A stretch of 64,000 nucleotides of DNA from CAVYUC01 sp963783085 (GTDB lineage: Bacteria; Bacteroidota; Bacteroidia; Bacteroidales; Prolixibacteraceae), in contig CAWAMJ010000020.1 of assembly GCA_963783085.1 (NCBI GenBank), positions 248,001 through 312,000 of the forward strand, read 5' to 3'. A program made the position numbers and the translations under genes. Shown here one piece after another: positions 33,735 to 42,919 of this stretch. Below the pieces are notes generated by a model. The model did not search any database, was not told where the DNA came from, and saw only the letters and a list, made by a program, of their open reading frames with translations. Every line of letters begins with the position of its first letter. Within the stretch, counting starts at the first letter, position 1.

Positions 33735-36056
33735 TTAAAAAATTCCTTCCATCGATTTTTCAAGTTTGAATGCTTCATCCAGAAATTGTTCTACGTTCAG
33801 TTCCCGGAGGTAAAGGAACCCGTGGGTTGCCCTGAGCAGCGGCGAATTATTTTGATAGAAGAAGTTTTTACCCAGCAACAACTGAATTTGTTTGTGTTGT
33901 TCGAGCCAGACGCATTGGGTTAATTCACTGAATTTGCCATCGTGCTGGTAGCTCGGAAACGATGCATTCACTTGGGTAACATAACATTCCGAAAATGATT
34001 TGTCCATGGTTGCAAGGGAGTTCAGCGAAACAGGAACAATTAATTCCACATCCCACGGATTGTATTTGAACCAAACGTTCCGGTAACCAATAATTTTCAG
34101 GTGGCTTAAATCTTCTTCCTTATTCCATTCCTCCACGGCGCGGGCAATGGCTTGTAAAACTTTGTAATGCGTATCAGGGCCGCTTCCCTGTGGATCCATG
34201 GCAAGGCTGATAACCGTTGGTTTATATTTTTTGAATTCTTTCAGAATCGGCAAAACATCCCGCGCCATGTCGGTTTGATTGGCAAAAGTATCGCCCTGGT
34301 AAAATCCCAGCCGCAGGTGGTGTACGTTTTTTACCATAATTCCGTAATGCGCCCAAACGAGTTCTTCCTCGAGCTCGCGGATCATTCCTTTCAGCTTCTG
34401 GATTTTTGGCGGGTTTTTACTGCCATCATAGCTGTTTTTCAACGATGACAAGACTTCATAAATGGTTTCCCGCAATTCTTCCTTGTTTTTGATGTCCCAA
34501 ATTGAAACCAGCGCCCTGACCACCCTGTGGCAATATCCGCGACGCTTTCCAGCTTCGTTCCTGGCCGCAATGTTGTCGAGGTAGTGGTATACATCTTTGT
34601 CCCATTTGTACAGGTATCCGTCTTTAAAAAAATCGGGATAATCAATCATTTCAATTTTTCCCTCGTTCATCAAATCTTTCGTGTCTACGAGTAAATCGTA
34701 AAGGAAAATGTTGGTTACGGCGGTGAATCCCGACGTCAACACCGAGAAATGGAGTTCGTTGCTGGCGTCACGCGATTGCCGGTTGGTTAACGGCATGATT
34801 CCGAGCATGATGTCGTCGTGGTGCGGGCCGGTATGATAGAAAACCTGGTTGGTTTCTTTCTGCATTCCTTTCTGGATTTTTGCCAAAATGGAATCGATAA
34901 CCGATTGAACTGTAGTTTGATCCAGGCTGGGGATTTTACTGCAGTATTTATCGTTCTGAAGATCTTCCATTTCCAGCTTTTGCCCGAATTTGTTTATTTT
35001 TTTGCACAATTCAATTACAGCCCGTTCTGTTTTTTGATGGTTCCAGGGTGTCGAGAAATAATAATTTTCGATGCTGTCTTCCAGTTTAACCGCTGCGCCT
35101 TCGGTGAGGTAAAACCGGCTGTTTTTCAGTCGTTGCAACGAAGTTGCCGGATAAAGTACCGTCGGTTTATTTTCCAGCGATTCTTTAATCGTATCGGCTA
35201 TGGCTTCTCCAGCCGCAAAAATAATGGCTTTATTTTTTGGGTTGTAGCGCAACGTTCCAAGGCCGATGGTAATAACCAGCCGTTTTCGCGAAACTTCAAT
35301 TCCACCCAAATCCACTGCAGTTACTGCCTGCGTTTCAAAATTTGTTTTTGTTAATCGTGTGGAAGAAAAATGATCCGATCCGCGTGTATTAAAGGCGATG
35401 TGGCCGTCGGGGCCAATCCCTCCCAGAAAAAAACCGATTCCACCTTTCTCCCTGATATCGTTTTCGTATCGGGTACACCACTGGTCGATTTTAAAGATTG
35501 ATTCCTGCTGAAGTTTTTCAACCTCCGATCGTGCTTCACGATACCGGAGCGATAAATCGATGGTGCTGTCCGGAAAAATTTCACTAAAATGTTTATTTTC
35601 CGCCAATGTGATTTCGTCGGAATTGATCAGCATTGCATTTTTTGGATTCAATCCCAATCCTTCGATGTAAAACTTCTGTGCATAATTGCACATGCTGTTG
35701 TGTTGCTGTGAGCTAATGGGATAAAAATCTCCCATTTGCACAAATTGAAGTTCTTTTAGGTCAGGCTTTTTCAGGTTTTGCAAACCAAATTTCGCAAGAA
35801 TATCCTGCCCTTTTTTGTTGTTCCATTGTTCGAGCATAAGTTGTGAAAACCGGAGAAAATGCTGTGCTGTTTTTCCAACAGGCAGACTTACCACGCCTTT
35901 TGGATTTTCACCGGCCCACTCCAGAAAACTCAATGCCGACAGCAGACCGAGTTTCGGAAAGCTTTCCACTGTGATGTAAGGAATTTCGGTAGAAATGTCT
36001 TTTAATTTCGATTGTTCGAAAAATGCCAGTTCAACTTGAGAAAAATTTGGTTTCAT
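33735..36056 (-). CDS. Fusion of a NagB-like domain and a PIG-L (LmbE)-like deacetylase domain
   Basis: A 773-residue two-domain protein. Residues about 1-330 are NagB-like (FLGGIGPDGHIAFNTRGSDHFSSTRL keeps the Asp/His pair, but the usual NMDEY site reads QMGDFYPI). Residues about 390-770 resemble PIG-L/LmbE N-acetylglucosaminyl deacetylases: FYHTGPHHDDIMLGIMPLTN, HxxxDxx-type region KRRGYCHRVVRAL and DPQGSGPDTHYKVLQAI. In PIG-L the motif is HPDDE; here it is HHDDI, so the Glu is gone. Such fusions occur in Bacteroidales. Possibly deacetylates and deaminates GlcNAc-6-P. Its start lies 3 bases after the ROK regulator stop. Confidence 0.85.
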   Translation of the reverse strand: MKPNFSQVELAFFEQSKLKDISTEIPYITVESFPKLGLLSALSFLEWAGENPKGVVSLPVGKTAQHFLRFSQLMLEQWNNKKGQDILAKFGLQNLKKPDLKELQFVQMGDFYPISSQQHNSMCNYAQKFYIEGLGLNPKNAMLINSDEITLAENKHFSEIFPDSTIDLSLRYREARSEVEKLQQESIFKIDQWCTRYENDIREKGGIGFFLGGIGPDGHIAFNTRGSDHFSSTRLTKTNFETQAVTAVDLGGIEVSRKRLVITIGLGTLRYNPKNKAIIFAAGEAIADTIKESLENKPTVLYPATSLQRLKNSRFYLTEGAAVKLEDSIENYYFSTPWNHQKTERAVIELCKKINKFGQKLEMEDLQNDKYCSKIPSLDQTTVQSVIDSILAKIQKGMQKETNQVFYHTGPHHDDIMLGIMPLTNRQSRDASNELHFSVLTSGFTAVTNIFLYDLLVDTKDLMNEGKIEMIDYPDFFKDGYLYKWDKDVYHYLDNIAARNEAGKRRGYCHRVVRALVSIWDIKNKEELRETIYEVLSSLKNSYDGSKNPPKIQKLKGMIRELEEELVWAHYGIMVKNVHHLRLGFYQGDTFANQTDMARDVLPILKEFKKYKPTVISLAMDPQGSGPDTHYKVLQAIARAVEEWNKEEDLSHLKIIGYRNVWFKYNPWDVELIVPVSLNSLATMDKSFSECYVTQVNASFPSYQHDGKFSELTQCVWLEQHKQIQLLLGKNFFYQNNSPLLRATHGFLYLRELNVEQFLDEAFKLEKSMEGIF

Positions 36057-36059
36057 ACC

Positions 36060-37283
36060 TTATTGTTTTGAAAATGAAAGATTTTCGAGTGCATATGCAG
36101 CAGCTCCCATCGTGCCGGCTTTCCATCCCAGTTCCGAAAACTTAATTTCGGTGTCGTTGCTGATTTCTCTGTTGCTGAACGTGTTGATTGCCTGCTGTAT
36201 GGGCGCGAAAATAAAATCGCTGGCCTCGGCTACTTTGCCGCCTAAAATAATAAGCTCCGGATTAAAAATCTGGATCAGATAAACAATACCTTTTCCAAGC
36301 CAGTACCCAACGTCAGAAAAAATGGATATGGCAAACTGATCGCCGCGGTTGGCTGCTTCAATAATTATATCAATTTCCGCTTTTTCAGGCTCTCCGTTTG
36401 CCAGATCTTTTATCAGCGAAGGATGCCCGTTTTTAATTCCTTCTCTTGCAATGCGTGTAATAGCATTGGCCGAAACGATGGTTTCAAGGCAGCCTCTTTT
36501 TCCGCAGTTGCACAATACTCCGTTGTCAACAATTGGCAAATGCCCAAATTCGCCGGAAAAACCCGATTTCCCGCCATATAATTTCCCGTTGATGATGATT
36601 CCGAGCCCGACTCCCCAGTCGATCTGAAGCATTAACGCATTTTTTTTATTTTGCGCCAGCCCGAAATGTTGTTCTGCAAAAGCCCTCACTTTGGCATCGT
36701 GGTTGAAATAAACAGGAATACCAAAGATCGCACTGAGTTTTCCATACAGATTTTCAACCCTGGGAAAATAAGTTTCGTTCACACCCGTCTTCTGGTTGAT
36801 TAGCCCCGGAAGTTCCAGGCCGGCAACCAGTATTTTATCGCGCTTGATCCGGCTGTTTCTGATTACTTCATCCAGTTTTTCATTTACCTGGCGGAAAATT
36901 TCCATGTCAGGCTTCATTTTAATCGTGAAATAATGTGGCCCGGCAACTTCTTTATTATTGGCATTGAAAATGGAAATAATGGTTCGGTTTATACTTACCG
37001 TTATTCCGGCAACGTAAAAGCCGTTTTCAACCAACCCATAGATATTCGGGCGCCTGCCACCGCTTGAATTACCCCGCCCCAATTCCTGCACCAGGCCTTC
37101 TTCTATTAATTCTACCAGTAAACTGTTAATTTTTGGGGTGCTCAGTTTAATCAGTTTCGACAGGTTGGAGTTGGATAGCGGGCCTCGAAAATAAAGCACC
37201 CGCAGAATGTGCTTTTTATGGCCCAGGTTCTTTACTTCAACGCCAAGGCTTTGGTTGCCGTTATTTCTGAAAAGTTTTTCCAT
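36060..37283 (-). CDS. ROK family transcriptional regulator (NagC/Mlc-like)
   Basis: A 407-residue DNA-binding repressor: an N-terminal winged HTH (about residues 20-80; LRVLYFRGPLSNSNLSKLI, STPKINSLLVELIEEGLV) followed by a kinase-like ROK domain with FNHDAKVRAFAEQHFG, LQIDWGVGLGIIINGKL and the zinc-binding GHLPIVDNGVLCNCGKRGCLE. It senses a sugar or sugar phosphate and regulates its own operon with the NagB fusion (3 bases downstream) and nagB. The divergent gene is a PHP phosphoesterase. Confidence 0.92.
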   Translation of the reverse strand: MEKLFRNNGNQSLGVEVKNLGHKKHILRVLYFRGPLSNSNLSKLIKLSTPKINSLLVELIEEGLVQELGRGNSSGGRRPNIYGLVENGFYVAGITVSINRTIISIFNANNKEVAGPHYFTIKMKPDMEIFRQVNEKLDEVIRNSRIKRDKILVAGLELPGLINQKTGVNETYFPRVENLYGKLSAIFGIPVYFNHDAKVRAFAEQHFGLAQNKKNALMLQIDWGVGLGIIINGKLYGGKSGFSGEFGHLPIVDNGVLCNCGKRGCLETIVSANAITRIAREGIKNGHPSLIKDLANGEPEKAEIDIIIEAANRGDQFAISIFSDVGYWLGKGIVYLIQIFNPELIILGGKVAEASDFIFAPIQQAINTFSNREISNDTEIKFSELGWKAGTMGAAAYALENLSFSKQ

Positions 37284-37477
37284 TGTTGAATTAATAAAAC
37301 AAAGTTCGCAATAAATTTAGGTTTACCCAAAGTCCTTTTTAATTTTTTTAAAAAGAAAACCTTGATTTCATAAATCCATGCTGTACTTTATCAATTCATA
37401 AACATTTAATATATCCGAAGAGTGGCGGTTGAATAAAAAAGATGATATTTAAACTTGAAAAATCAAATGGTTCAGCT

Positions 37478-38593
37478 ATGAATTTTACAAGATATTTTTT
37501 GCTGATTTACTTTTTCCTGTTCATCCAGATTTCCTTTGGGCAGGCAAGAAAAATAATCAATATTCCAAACATCCCGGGATTTCAGACATTAAAGTGCGAT
37601 TTTCACATGCACACGGTGTTTTCCGATGGAACCGTTTGGCCGACGGTTCGCGTGGAGGAGGCCTGGCGCGAAGGGCTTGATGCGATTGCCATCAGCGATC
37701 ATATTGAATACCGGCCACATTCAAAAGACGTAATTTCCGACCAAAACCGTTCTTTTGAAATTGCCCAGCCGCTGGCAGCCGATTTAAACATTATTTTAAT
37801 ACATGCTGCCGAAATCACACGGAACATGCCGCCGGGACATCTCAACGCCCTGTTTGTTAAGAATGCCAATTTACTGGAACGGGAAGATGTGTTCGATGCC
37901 ATAAAAGAAGCCCGCGATCAGGGTGCTTTTATTTTCTGGAACCATCCCGGCTGGAAAGCTCAGCAACCCGATTCAACTGTGTGGTGGGATGAACATACGA
38001 GGCTGCTAAAAAATGATCAATTGCAGGGGATTGAGGTGATAAACGGCGATGAACTTTATCCCGAAGCAATTGAGTGGGCGCGGGAAAAGGAATTGACCAT
38101 GCTTTGTAATTCAGATGTGCACGGGCCGGTTGGAATGTCGTACGACGTCGAAAACAGTCACCGCCCGGTAACTTTGGTTTTTGCAAAAAGCCGGACGGAA
38201 GGTGGCATTCGCGAAGCGTTGTTCAATAAAAGGACTGTGGCATATTCGGGGCAAACTTTGGCGGGAACCCCCGACCTGCTTGACGCTTTATTTCTTGCAT
38301 CACTGAAAATAAACAAATCACCGGTAAAGTTAAAAAACGGGCAAACCCGCTTTGTGGATATTACAAATAATTCAGATGTCGATTATGAATTGGAACTGGT
38401 TCAACCAGCCATCGGCTTCGATGCGCCTGAAAAAATAGCATTGAAAGCGCACCACGTCACTCCGCTTGAACTCCGCGGGAACTCAAACGAAGTTGCGGCA
38501 ATGCCTGTACTTGAAGTTTTTTATCAGGTAAAAAATTTGTTGGTAGGCCCTGATGAAAATCTGGTGGTTACCCTTTCGTTAGCAAACAATTAA
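37478..38593 (+). CDS. Secreted PHP-domain phosphoesterase-like protein
   Basis: A 371-residue protein with signal peptide (ending ISFGQ). The PHP domain starts at LKCDFHMHTVFSDGTVWPTVRVEEA, with the HxH metal pair, then AIAISDHIEYRP and WNHPGW further on, and CNSDVHGP as a last metal site, so the trinuclear metal site looks complete. It has about 110 C-terminal residues of beta-rich sequence of unknown role. The ATG at 37478 is preferred over 37442 because it gives a clean signal peptide. It is divergent from the ROK regulator gene. Confidence 0.8.
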   Translation: MNFTRYFLLIYFFLFIQISFGQARKIINIPNIPGFQTLKCDFHMHTVFSDGTVWPTVRVEEAWREGLDAIAISDHIEYRPHSKDVISDQNRSFEIAQPLAADLNIILIHAAEITRNMPPGHLNALFVKNANLLEREDVFDAIKEARDQGAFIFWNHPGWKAQQPDSTVWWDEHTRLLKNDQLQGIEVINGDELYPEAIEWAREKELTMLCNSDVHGPVGMSYDVENSHRPVTLVFAKSRTEGGIREALFNKRTVAYSGQTLAGTPDLLDALFLASLKINKSPVKLKNGQTRFVDITNNSDVDYELELVQPAIGFDAPEKIALKAHHVTPLELRGNSNEVAAMPVLEVFYQVKNLLVGPDENLVVTLSLANN

Positions 38594-38603
38594 AAGCAAT
38601 AAA

Positions 38604-39278
38604 ATGGTTCGGAAACCGTCGGCAAATGACAATGACAAGATGTTCGGGTGCCCGCTCACAAGCAACATTTTGGTATCGCCGGGAGTACATGTTATTTCTT
38701 TTGAGCGTAATTTTAGTTTTATTCCTGGGCAGGTGATTAAAATTGGCGTCGATTATAACCACCCGCCGCGCATCTACAGCATTTGCAGCGGCAATCGCGA
38801 AAAACAGGTGCGAATTCTTTTTAACGTAAAAGAAGATGGGTTATTAACCCCGCAGTTGGCAAAAATGAATCCCGGAGAGAAAATCCTGGTATCCGAGCCT
38901 TACGGAAGTTTTCTCAGTTCTGATGAACCAGCCTGGTGGATTGCCGCCGGAACCGGAATCGCCCCGTTTTACAGCATGTTTCGATCGGGGCTCGGCATGC
39001 ACAAAAAACTCATTCACGGGTGCCGGTTTTTAAATCAGTTTTATTTTCAGGATGAATTTCAAAAAGTACTGGGAAAAAACTATGTCCGGTGCGCATCGCA
39101 GCAGCTGGCAAAAGACGTGTATTTCGGCAGGGTGACTGATTATCTCGCTGAAATAAAGCAGTTTCCGGATGTAATGTATTATATTTGCGGGAGAGCAATA
39201 ATGGTGGTGGAAGTGCGCGATTTATTAATTGAAAAAGGAGTGCCATTCAGTCAGATATTTTCTGAAATCTATTTTTAA
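38604..39278 (+). CDS. Ferredoxin-reductase-like FAD/NAD(P)-binding oxidoreductase
   Basis: A 224-residue cytoplasmic flavoprotein of the ferredoxin-NADP reductase fold. FAD-binding motif PRIYSICSG (RxYS), NAD(P)-binding GTGIAPFYSMF and a C-terminal YYICGRAIMVVEVRDLLIEKGV. It fits the short form lacking a ferredoxin domain. It starts 10 bases after the PHP gene stop, so the two are probably cotranscribed, though functions seem unrelated. Confidence 0.85.
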   Translation: MVRKPSANDNDKMFGCPLTSNILVSPGVHVISFERNFSFIPGQVIKIGVDYNHPPRIYSICSGNREKQVRILFNVKEDGLLTPQLAKMNPGEKILVSEPYGSFLSSDEPAWWIAAGTGIAPFYSMFRSGLGMHKKLIHGCRFLNQFYFQDEFQKVLGKNYVRCASQQLAKDVYFGRVTDYLAEIKQFPDVMYYICGRAIMVVEVRDLLIEKGVPFSQIFSEIYF

Positions 39279-39287
39279 AATATACCT

Positions 39288-39295
39288 TAGCTTTG
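39288..39295 (+). promoter_or_regulatory. Bacteroidota -7 promoter element before the LolA-like gene
   Basis: TAGCTTTG fits TAnnTTTG, 35 bases before the start codon. No clear -33 element. Confidence 0.4.
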
Positions 39296-39329
39296 TTTCT
39301 TTTATCATCAATCATCTAAAACATCCAAA

Positions 39330-40040
39330 ATGAAAAAAATAATCTTCACGTCGGCTGTCCTGCTATTGTTTTGTTTGGTGAATTTTGCCCAGGCGCAAAC
39401 GTTGGACGATGTTCTCAAAAAACATTTCAAGGCTGTAGGACAGGAAAACATCAAAACGAAAGACTCCTATACAATTTCTGCAATCGTCGAACAAATGGGA
39501 ATGAAAATACCCATGGTGGTGAAGATGAAGCAACCAGCCAAATTCAGGATGGAAATGGATTTGCAGGGGCAGAAGATGATTCAGACTTACAACGGCAACA
39601 AAGGCTGGGTGGTCGCTCCGTGGATGAGCCCTGAACCGCAGGAACTAACCGGCGATCAGTTGGAACAGGCAATCGATCAGGCCGATTTGGAAGGCGAACT
39701 GTATAATTATGCCCAAAAAGGGAAAAGGGCAGAATTGGTCGGCAAAGAAGAAGTAGACGGAGAGGAGGTTTACAACATTAAGTTAACCACCAAAAATGAT
39801 GTGGAAAAAAACTATTACCTCGATGCCGGTACTTACTTAATTAGTAAGATCAAAAGCACGGTTGATATGCAGGGCCAAACAGTTGACATAGAGCAAAAAA
39901 TGAGCGATTACAAAAATGAAGGCGGAATTATGATGGCTCATAAAATCGAATCGAATTCGCCGATGGGCACAGCAATTATCTTAATCACCGATGTTTCGTT
40001 CAATGAAAATTTGAACGACAGCATTTTCGAAAAACCTTAA
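39330..40040 (+). CDS. Periplasmic LolA/LolB-like lipoprotein-sorting-fold protein
   Basis: A 236-residue protein with signal peptide (ending NFAQAQ). The mature part has the half-open beta-barrel pattern of outer-membrane lipoprotein-sorting proteins: DVLKKHFKAVGQENIKT, MVVKMKQPAKFRMEMDLQGQKMIQTYNGNKGWV, VYNIKLTTKNDVEKNYYLDAGTYL. Such standalone Bacteroidota LolA-like proteins are common; whether it carries lipoproteins is not known. It is followed by a hairpin terminator shared with der. Confidence 0.65.
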   Translation: MKKIIFTSAVLLLFCLVNFAQAQTLDDVLKKHFKAVGQENIKTKDSYTISAIVEQMGMKIPMVVKMKQPAKFRMEMDLQGQKMIQTYNGNKGWVVAPWMSPEPQELTGDQLEQAIDQADLEGELYNYAQKGKRAELVGKEEVDGEEVYNIKLTTKNDVEKNYYLDAGTYLISKIKSTVDMQGQTVDIEQKMSDYKNEGGIMMAHKIESNSPMGTAIILITDVSFNENLNDSIFEKP

Positions 40041-40070
40041 AGTTTTTGTTTAAGAACGAATTATAAATAC

Positions 40071-40097
40071 GGCTGGCATTTTTTTGCCGGCTGTTTT
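40071..40097. terminator. Hairpin terminator between LolA-like gene and der (convergent)
   Basis: GGCTGGCA (40071-40078) can pair, with two G-U pairs, with TGCCGGCT (40085-40092); the loop is all T and TGTTTT follows. It lies between two convergent genes. Confidence 0.5.
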
Positions 40098-41407
40098 CAT
40101 TTCTGCCTGAAATAAACCTGAATGGGCACCCCGGTGAAATTAAAATTTTTACGTATTTGATTTTCAATGTATCTGCGGTAAGGTTCCTTTATATACTGCG
40201 GCAGGTTGGCAAACAAAGCAAAAGCCGGCGTTGACGAAGGCAATTGGGTAACGTATTTTATTTTTACGAATTTTCCTTTAACCGATGGCGGCGGATAAGC
40301 TTCAACAGCTTTCAGCAGAATTTCATTCAGTTCCGAAGTTTTAATCCGTTGTTTCCGGTTTTCGAAAACCTGAATGGCAGTTTCCAGCGCTTTATGCACG
40401 CGCTGTTTTGTTTTTGCCGAAATAAATAAAATAGGAACGTCGGTGAAAGGCGCCAGCCGTTCACGAATTTCCTCCGCCATTTTTTTTGTGGAATGGGTGT
40501 CTTTATCAATTAAGTCCCACTTATTTACCAGTACTACAACGCCTTTTTTATTTTTTACGATCAGGTTGAAAATATTCACATCCTGCGCTTCAACTCCGCG
40601 GGTAGCATCGATTAGGAGCAGGCAAACATCCGAATTTTCAATCGTTCGCACCGAGCGCAAAACCGAATAAAACTCCAAATCCTCGTGCACTTTTCCTTTT
40701 TTGCGCAGCCCGGCAGTATCTACAATAATAAAATCGTAGCCAAATTTATTATAGCGTGTATGAATGGAATCGCGCGTGGTGCCGGCAACTTCGGTAACAA
40801 TATTTCGCTCAGTGCCGATTAATGTATTGACGAACGATGATTTCCCGACATTCGGCCGGCCAACCACCGACAAATTCGGTATTTCGTTTTCCTCTTCGCC
40901 TTCTTGTTTTTCAGGAAATGTAACTACAATTTTATCGAGCAAATCGCCTGTGCCGCTGCCGGTCATTGATGAGATACAAAAAATTTCACCCAAACCGAGG
41001 CGGTAAAATTCCTGCGCTTCCGGAATCCGCTCGTTATTATCCACTTTATTTACAGCCAGAACAATGGGTTTCCGGCTTTTCCGCAGGATTCCGGCAATGG
41101 CATCGTCGAGGTCGGTAATTCCCGATTCCACATCCACCAAAAAAAGAATCGTGTCTGCTTCGTCAATGGCCAGGTGCACCTGTTTGTTAATTTCCGATTC
41201 AAACACATCGTCGGAATTCACTACATAGCCGCCCGTATCGATAATTGAAAACTCGATGCCGTTCCACTGTCCTTTTCCGTAATTGCGGTCGCGCGTTACG
41301 CCGGAAATTTCATCGACAATTGCATTTCTCGATTCGGTAATCCGGTTGAATAAAGTTGATTTCCCGACATTCGGCCGGCCAACCACTGCTAAAATTCTGC
41401 TGCTCAT
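40097..41407 (-). CDS. der: Ribosome biogenesis GTPase Der (EngA)
   Basis: A 436-residue protein with two tandem GTPase domains and a C-terminal KH-like domain. Walker A motifs are GRPNVGKSTLFNRI and GRPNVGKSSFVNTL; the G3 motifs are DTGGY and DTAGLRKKG, and NKVD and NKWD give G4. It acts in 50S subunit maturation. It lies 69 bases downstream of era on the same strand, so the two ribosome-assembly GTPase genes are adjacent. Confidence 0.97.
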   Translation of the reverse strand: MSSRILAVVGRPNVGKSTLFNRITESRNAIVDEISGVTRDRNYGKGQWNGIEFSIIDTGGYVVNSDDVFESEINKQVHLAIDEADTILFLVDVESGITDLDDAIAGILRKSRKPIVLAVNKVDNNERIPEAQEFYRLGLGEIFCISSMTGSGTGDLLDKIVVTFPEKQEGEEENEIPNLSVVGRPNVGKSSFVNTLIGTERNIVTEVAGTTRDSIHTRYNKFGYDFIIVDTAGLRKKGKVHEDLEFYSVLRSVRTIENSDVCLLLIDATRGVEAQDVNIFNLIVKNKKGVVVLVNKWDLIDKDTHSTKKMAEEIRERLAPFTDVPILFISAKTKQRVHKALETAIQVFENRKQRIKTSELNEILLKAVEAYPPPSVKGKFVKIKYVTQLPSSTPAFALFANLPQYIKEPYRRYIENQIRKNFNFTGVPIQVYFRQK

Positions 41408-41476
41408 ATTGTTCTGTTCAATTTTTTTTGGACGTGCTTTCTATTCTGTTTTGTAAAAAAAGAAAAAGGATGTGGT

Positions 41477-42361
41477 TTAAAATGCATCGTACCCAAATTT
41501 TCTTAGCTTGTTATCTTTGTCGCGCCAGTCTTTGTCGACCTTAACAAACAGCTCCAGAAAAATTTTCTTGCTGAAAAACTCTTCGGCATCGAGGCGTGCG
41601 TCTGTTCCCACTTTTTTAATCATTTTTCCCTGATGACCAATGATGATGCCTTTCTGACTTTCACGCGAAACATAGATTACCGCCCTGATTTTGATTAACG
41701 TTTCCGTCTCTTTGAATTCTTCAACGGCAACCTCTACCGAATACGGGACTTCCTTTTGGTAATTCAGCAGAATTTTTTCGCGGATGATTTCCTGAACGAA
41801 AAAGCGATCGTTGCGATCCGTGAGTTCGTCTTTTCCGAAAAACGGCGGATTTTCCGGGAGCAGTTCTAAAATGCGATCAAATACCGGAGCGATGTTGAAC
41901 TTTTCTTTTGCTGATACCGGGAAAATAGTCGCGCCCGGAAAAACATCACTCCAGTGGTCGAAAAGCTTCGTAACAGCATCCTGATCCGACAAATCGATTT
42001 TGTTAATCAGTACAATCACCGGCACATTCGATTTTCGTATCCTTTCGGTGTATTCCTGGTTTTTATCCGGTTTTTCAACCACATCGGTTACAAAAAGTAT
42101 AACGTCGGCATCGATAATTGCAGTGTCAACAAATTTCATCATGGTTTCCTGCAACTTATAATTGGGTTTTAAAATACCCGGAGTGTCGGAATAAACAATC
42201 TGAAAATCTTCACCGTTCACAATTCCTTTTATCCGGTGCCGTGTTGTTTGCATTTTTTGGGTTATTATCGACAATTTTTCACCCACCAGCGCATTCATCA
42301 CGGTCGATTTCCCAACATTGGGATTTCCCAGAATATTTACAAAGCCAGCTTTATGTGCCAT
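41477..42361 (-). CDS. era: GTPase Era
   Basis: A 294-residue GTPase that binds 16S rRNA during 30S maturation. GTPase motifs are GNPNVGKSTVMNAL (Walker A), SDTPG (G3) and INKID (G4). The C-terminal KH domain shows RESQKGIIIGHQGKMIKKVG. ATG 42361 is used in place of the TTG at 42370. The -7 element at 42469-42476 is a plausible promoter about 108 bases upstream. Confidence 0.97.
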   Translation of the reverse strand: MAHKAGFVNILGNPNVGKSTVMNALVGEKLSIITQKMQTTRHRIKGIVNGEDFQIVYSDTPGILKPNYKLQETMMKFVDTAIIDADVILFVTDVVEKPDKNQEYTERIRKSNVPVIVLINKIDLSDQDAVTKLFDHWSDVFPGATIFPVSAKEKFNIAPVFDRILELLPENPPFFGKDELTDRNDRFFVQEIIREKILLNYQKEVPYSVEVAVEEFKETETLIKIRAVIYVSRESQKGIIIGHQGKMIKKVGTDARLDAEEFFSKKIFLELFVKVDKDWRDKDNKLRKFGYDAF

Positions 42362-42370
42362 TCTTTCCAA

Positions 42371-42919
42371 TTCAATTTACATTTACCCGTTAATAATGAA
42401 ATACCCGTTTTTTTGAAATTTTTTTGCCAAAAAACCGGGCGAGGGTTTTAATTTCCTAAAAATCAGTGCAAAGATAATTGAATTGTAATAGCAATGAAAA
42501 AAATCTTTACGGCGCTGGTAAACAACGAATTCCGCTCCATTCTTTCCCTGGTGCATTCCATTGCTTTCCCCGAAACTTCGTTGTGAAATTCATTTTCGTT
42601 TTTGCGGACATATTCCGGAAATGACGGTTCATCACAGAAAATCAACCATTCACGTTGATTTATTTTCGCTGATGAAAGAAAGATTTGAAGTTTGTACAGC
42701 GAAAAATGTAACGTTTGCAATTGCGTGAGCGTCATACACCACAAATGCTGAAATGCAAAACGGTGGATTGATGACGGGAAAAATCGTTTCACATAAAAAA
42801 AAGGGCCGTTTGTCGAAAAAATAAGAACAGAAAACAGATTATTGCACAACTTTAACTATCAAATAGAAGCACAGAAAACAGAAAACAATAGAAGCAAACA
42901 GAAAACAAAAACAATTGTC
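42371..42919. other. 549-base intergenic region, no well-supported gene
   Basis: Contains the probable era promoter (minus) and the A-rich leader of the efflux ATPase gene. A 128-codon minus-strand frame (42463-42849) is open but overlaps the era promoter and has no recognisable domain; I leave it as an unlikely gene. The plus strand holds only a 31-codon frame from 42495. Confidence 0.5.
42469..42476 (-). promoter_or_regulatory. Bacteroidota -7 promoter element for era
   Basis: On the minus strand TATCTTTG, an exact match to TAnnTTTG. A TTG lies 15 bases upstream (shorter than the usual spacing). Confidence 0.5.

Noticed and set aside
42463..42849. A 128-codon minus-strand open frame between era and the efflux genes
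   Set aside because: It overlaps an exact TAnnTTTG promoter element for era, has no recognisable motif or signal, and its sequence is unlike the window's proteins. It may be a decayed gene.
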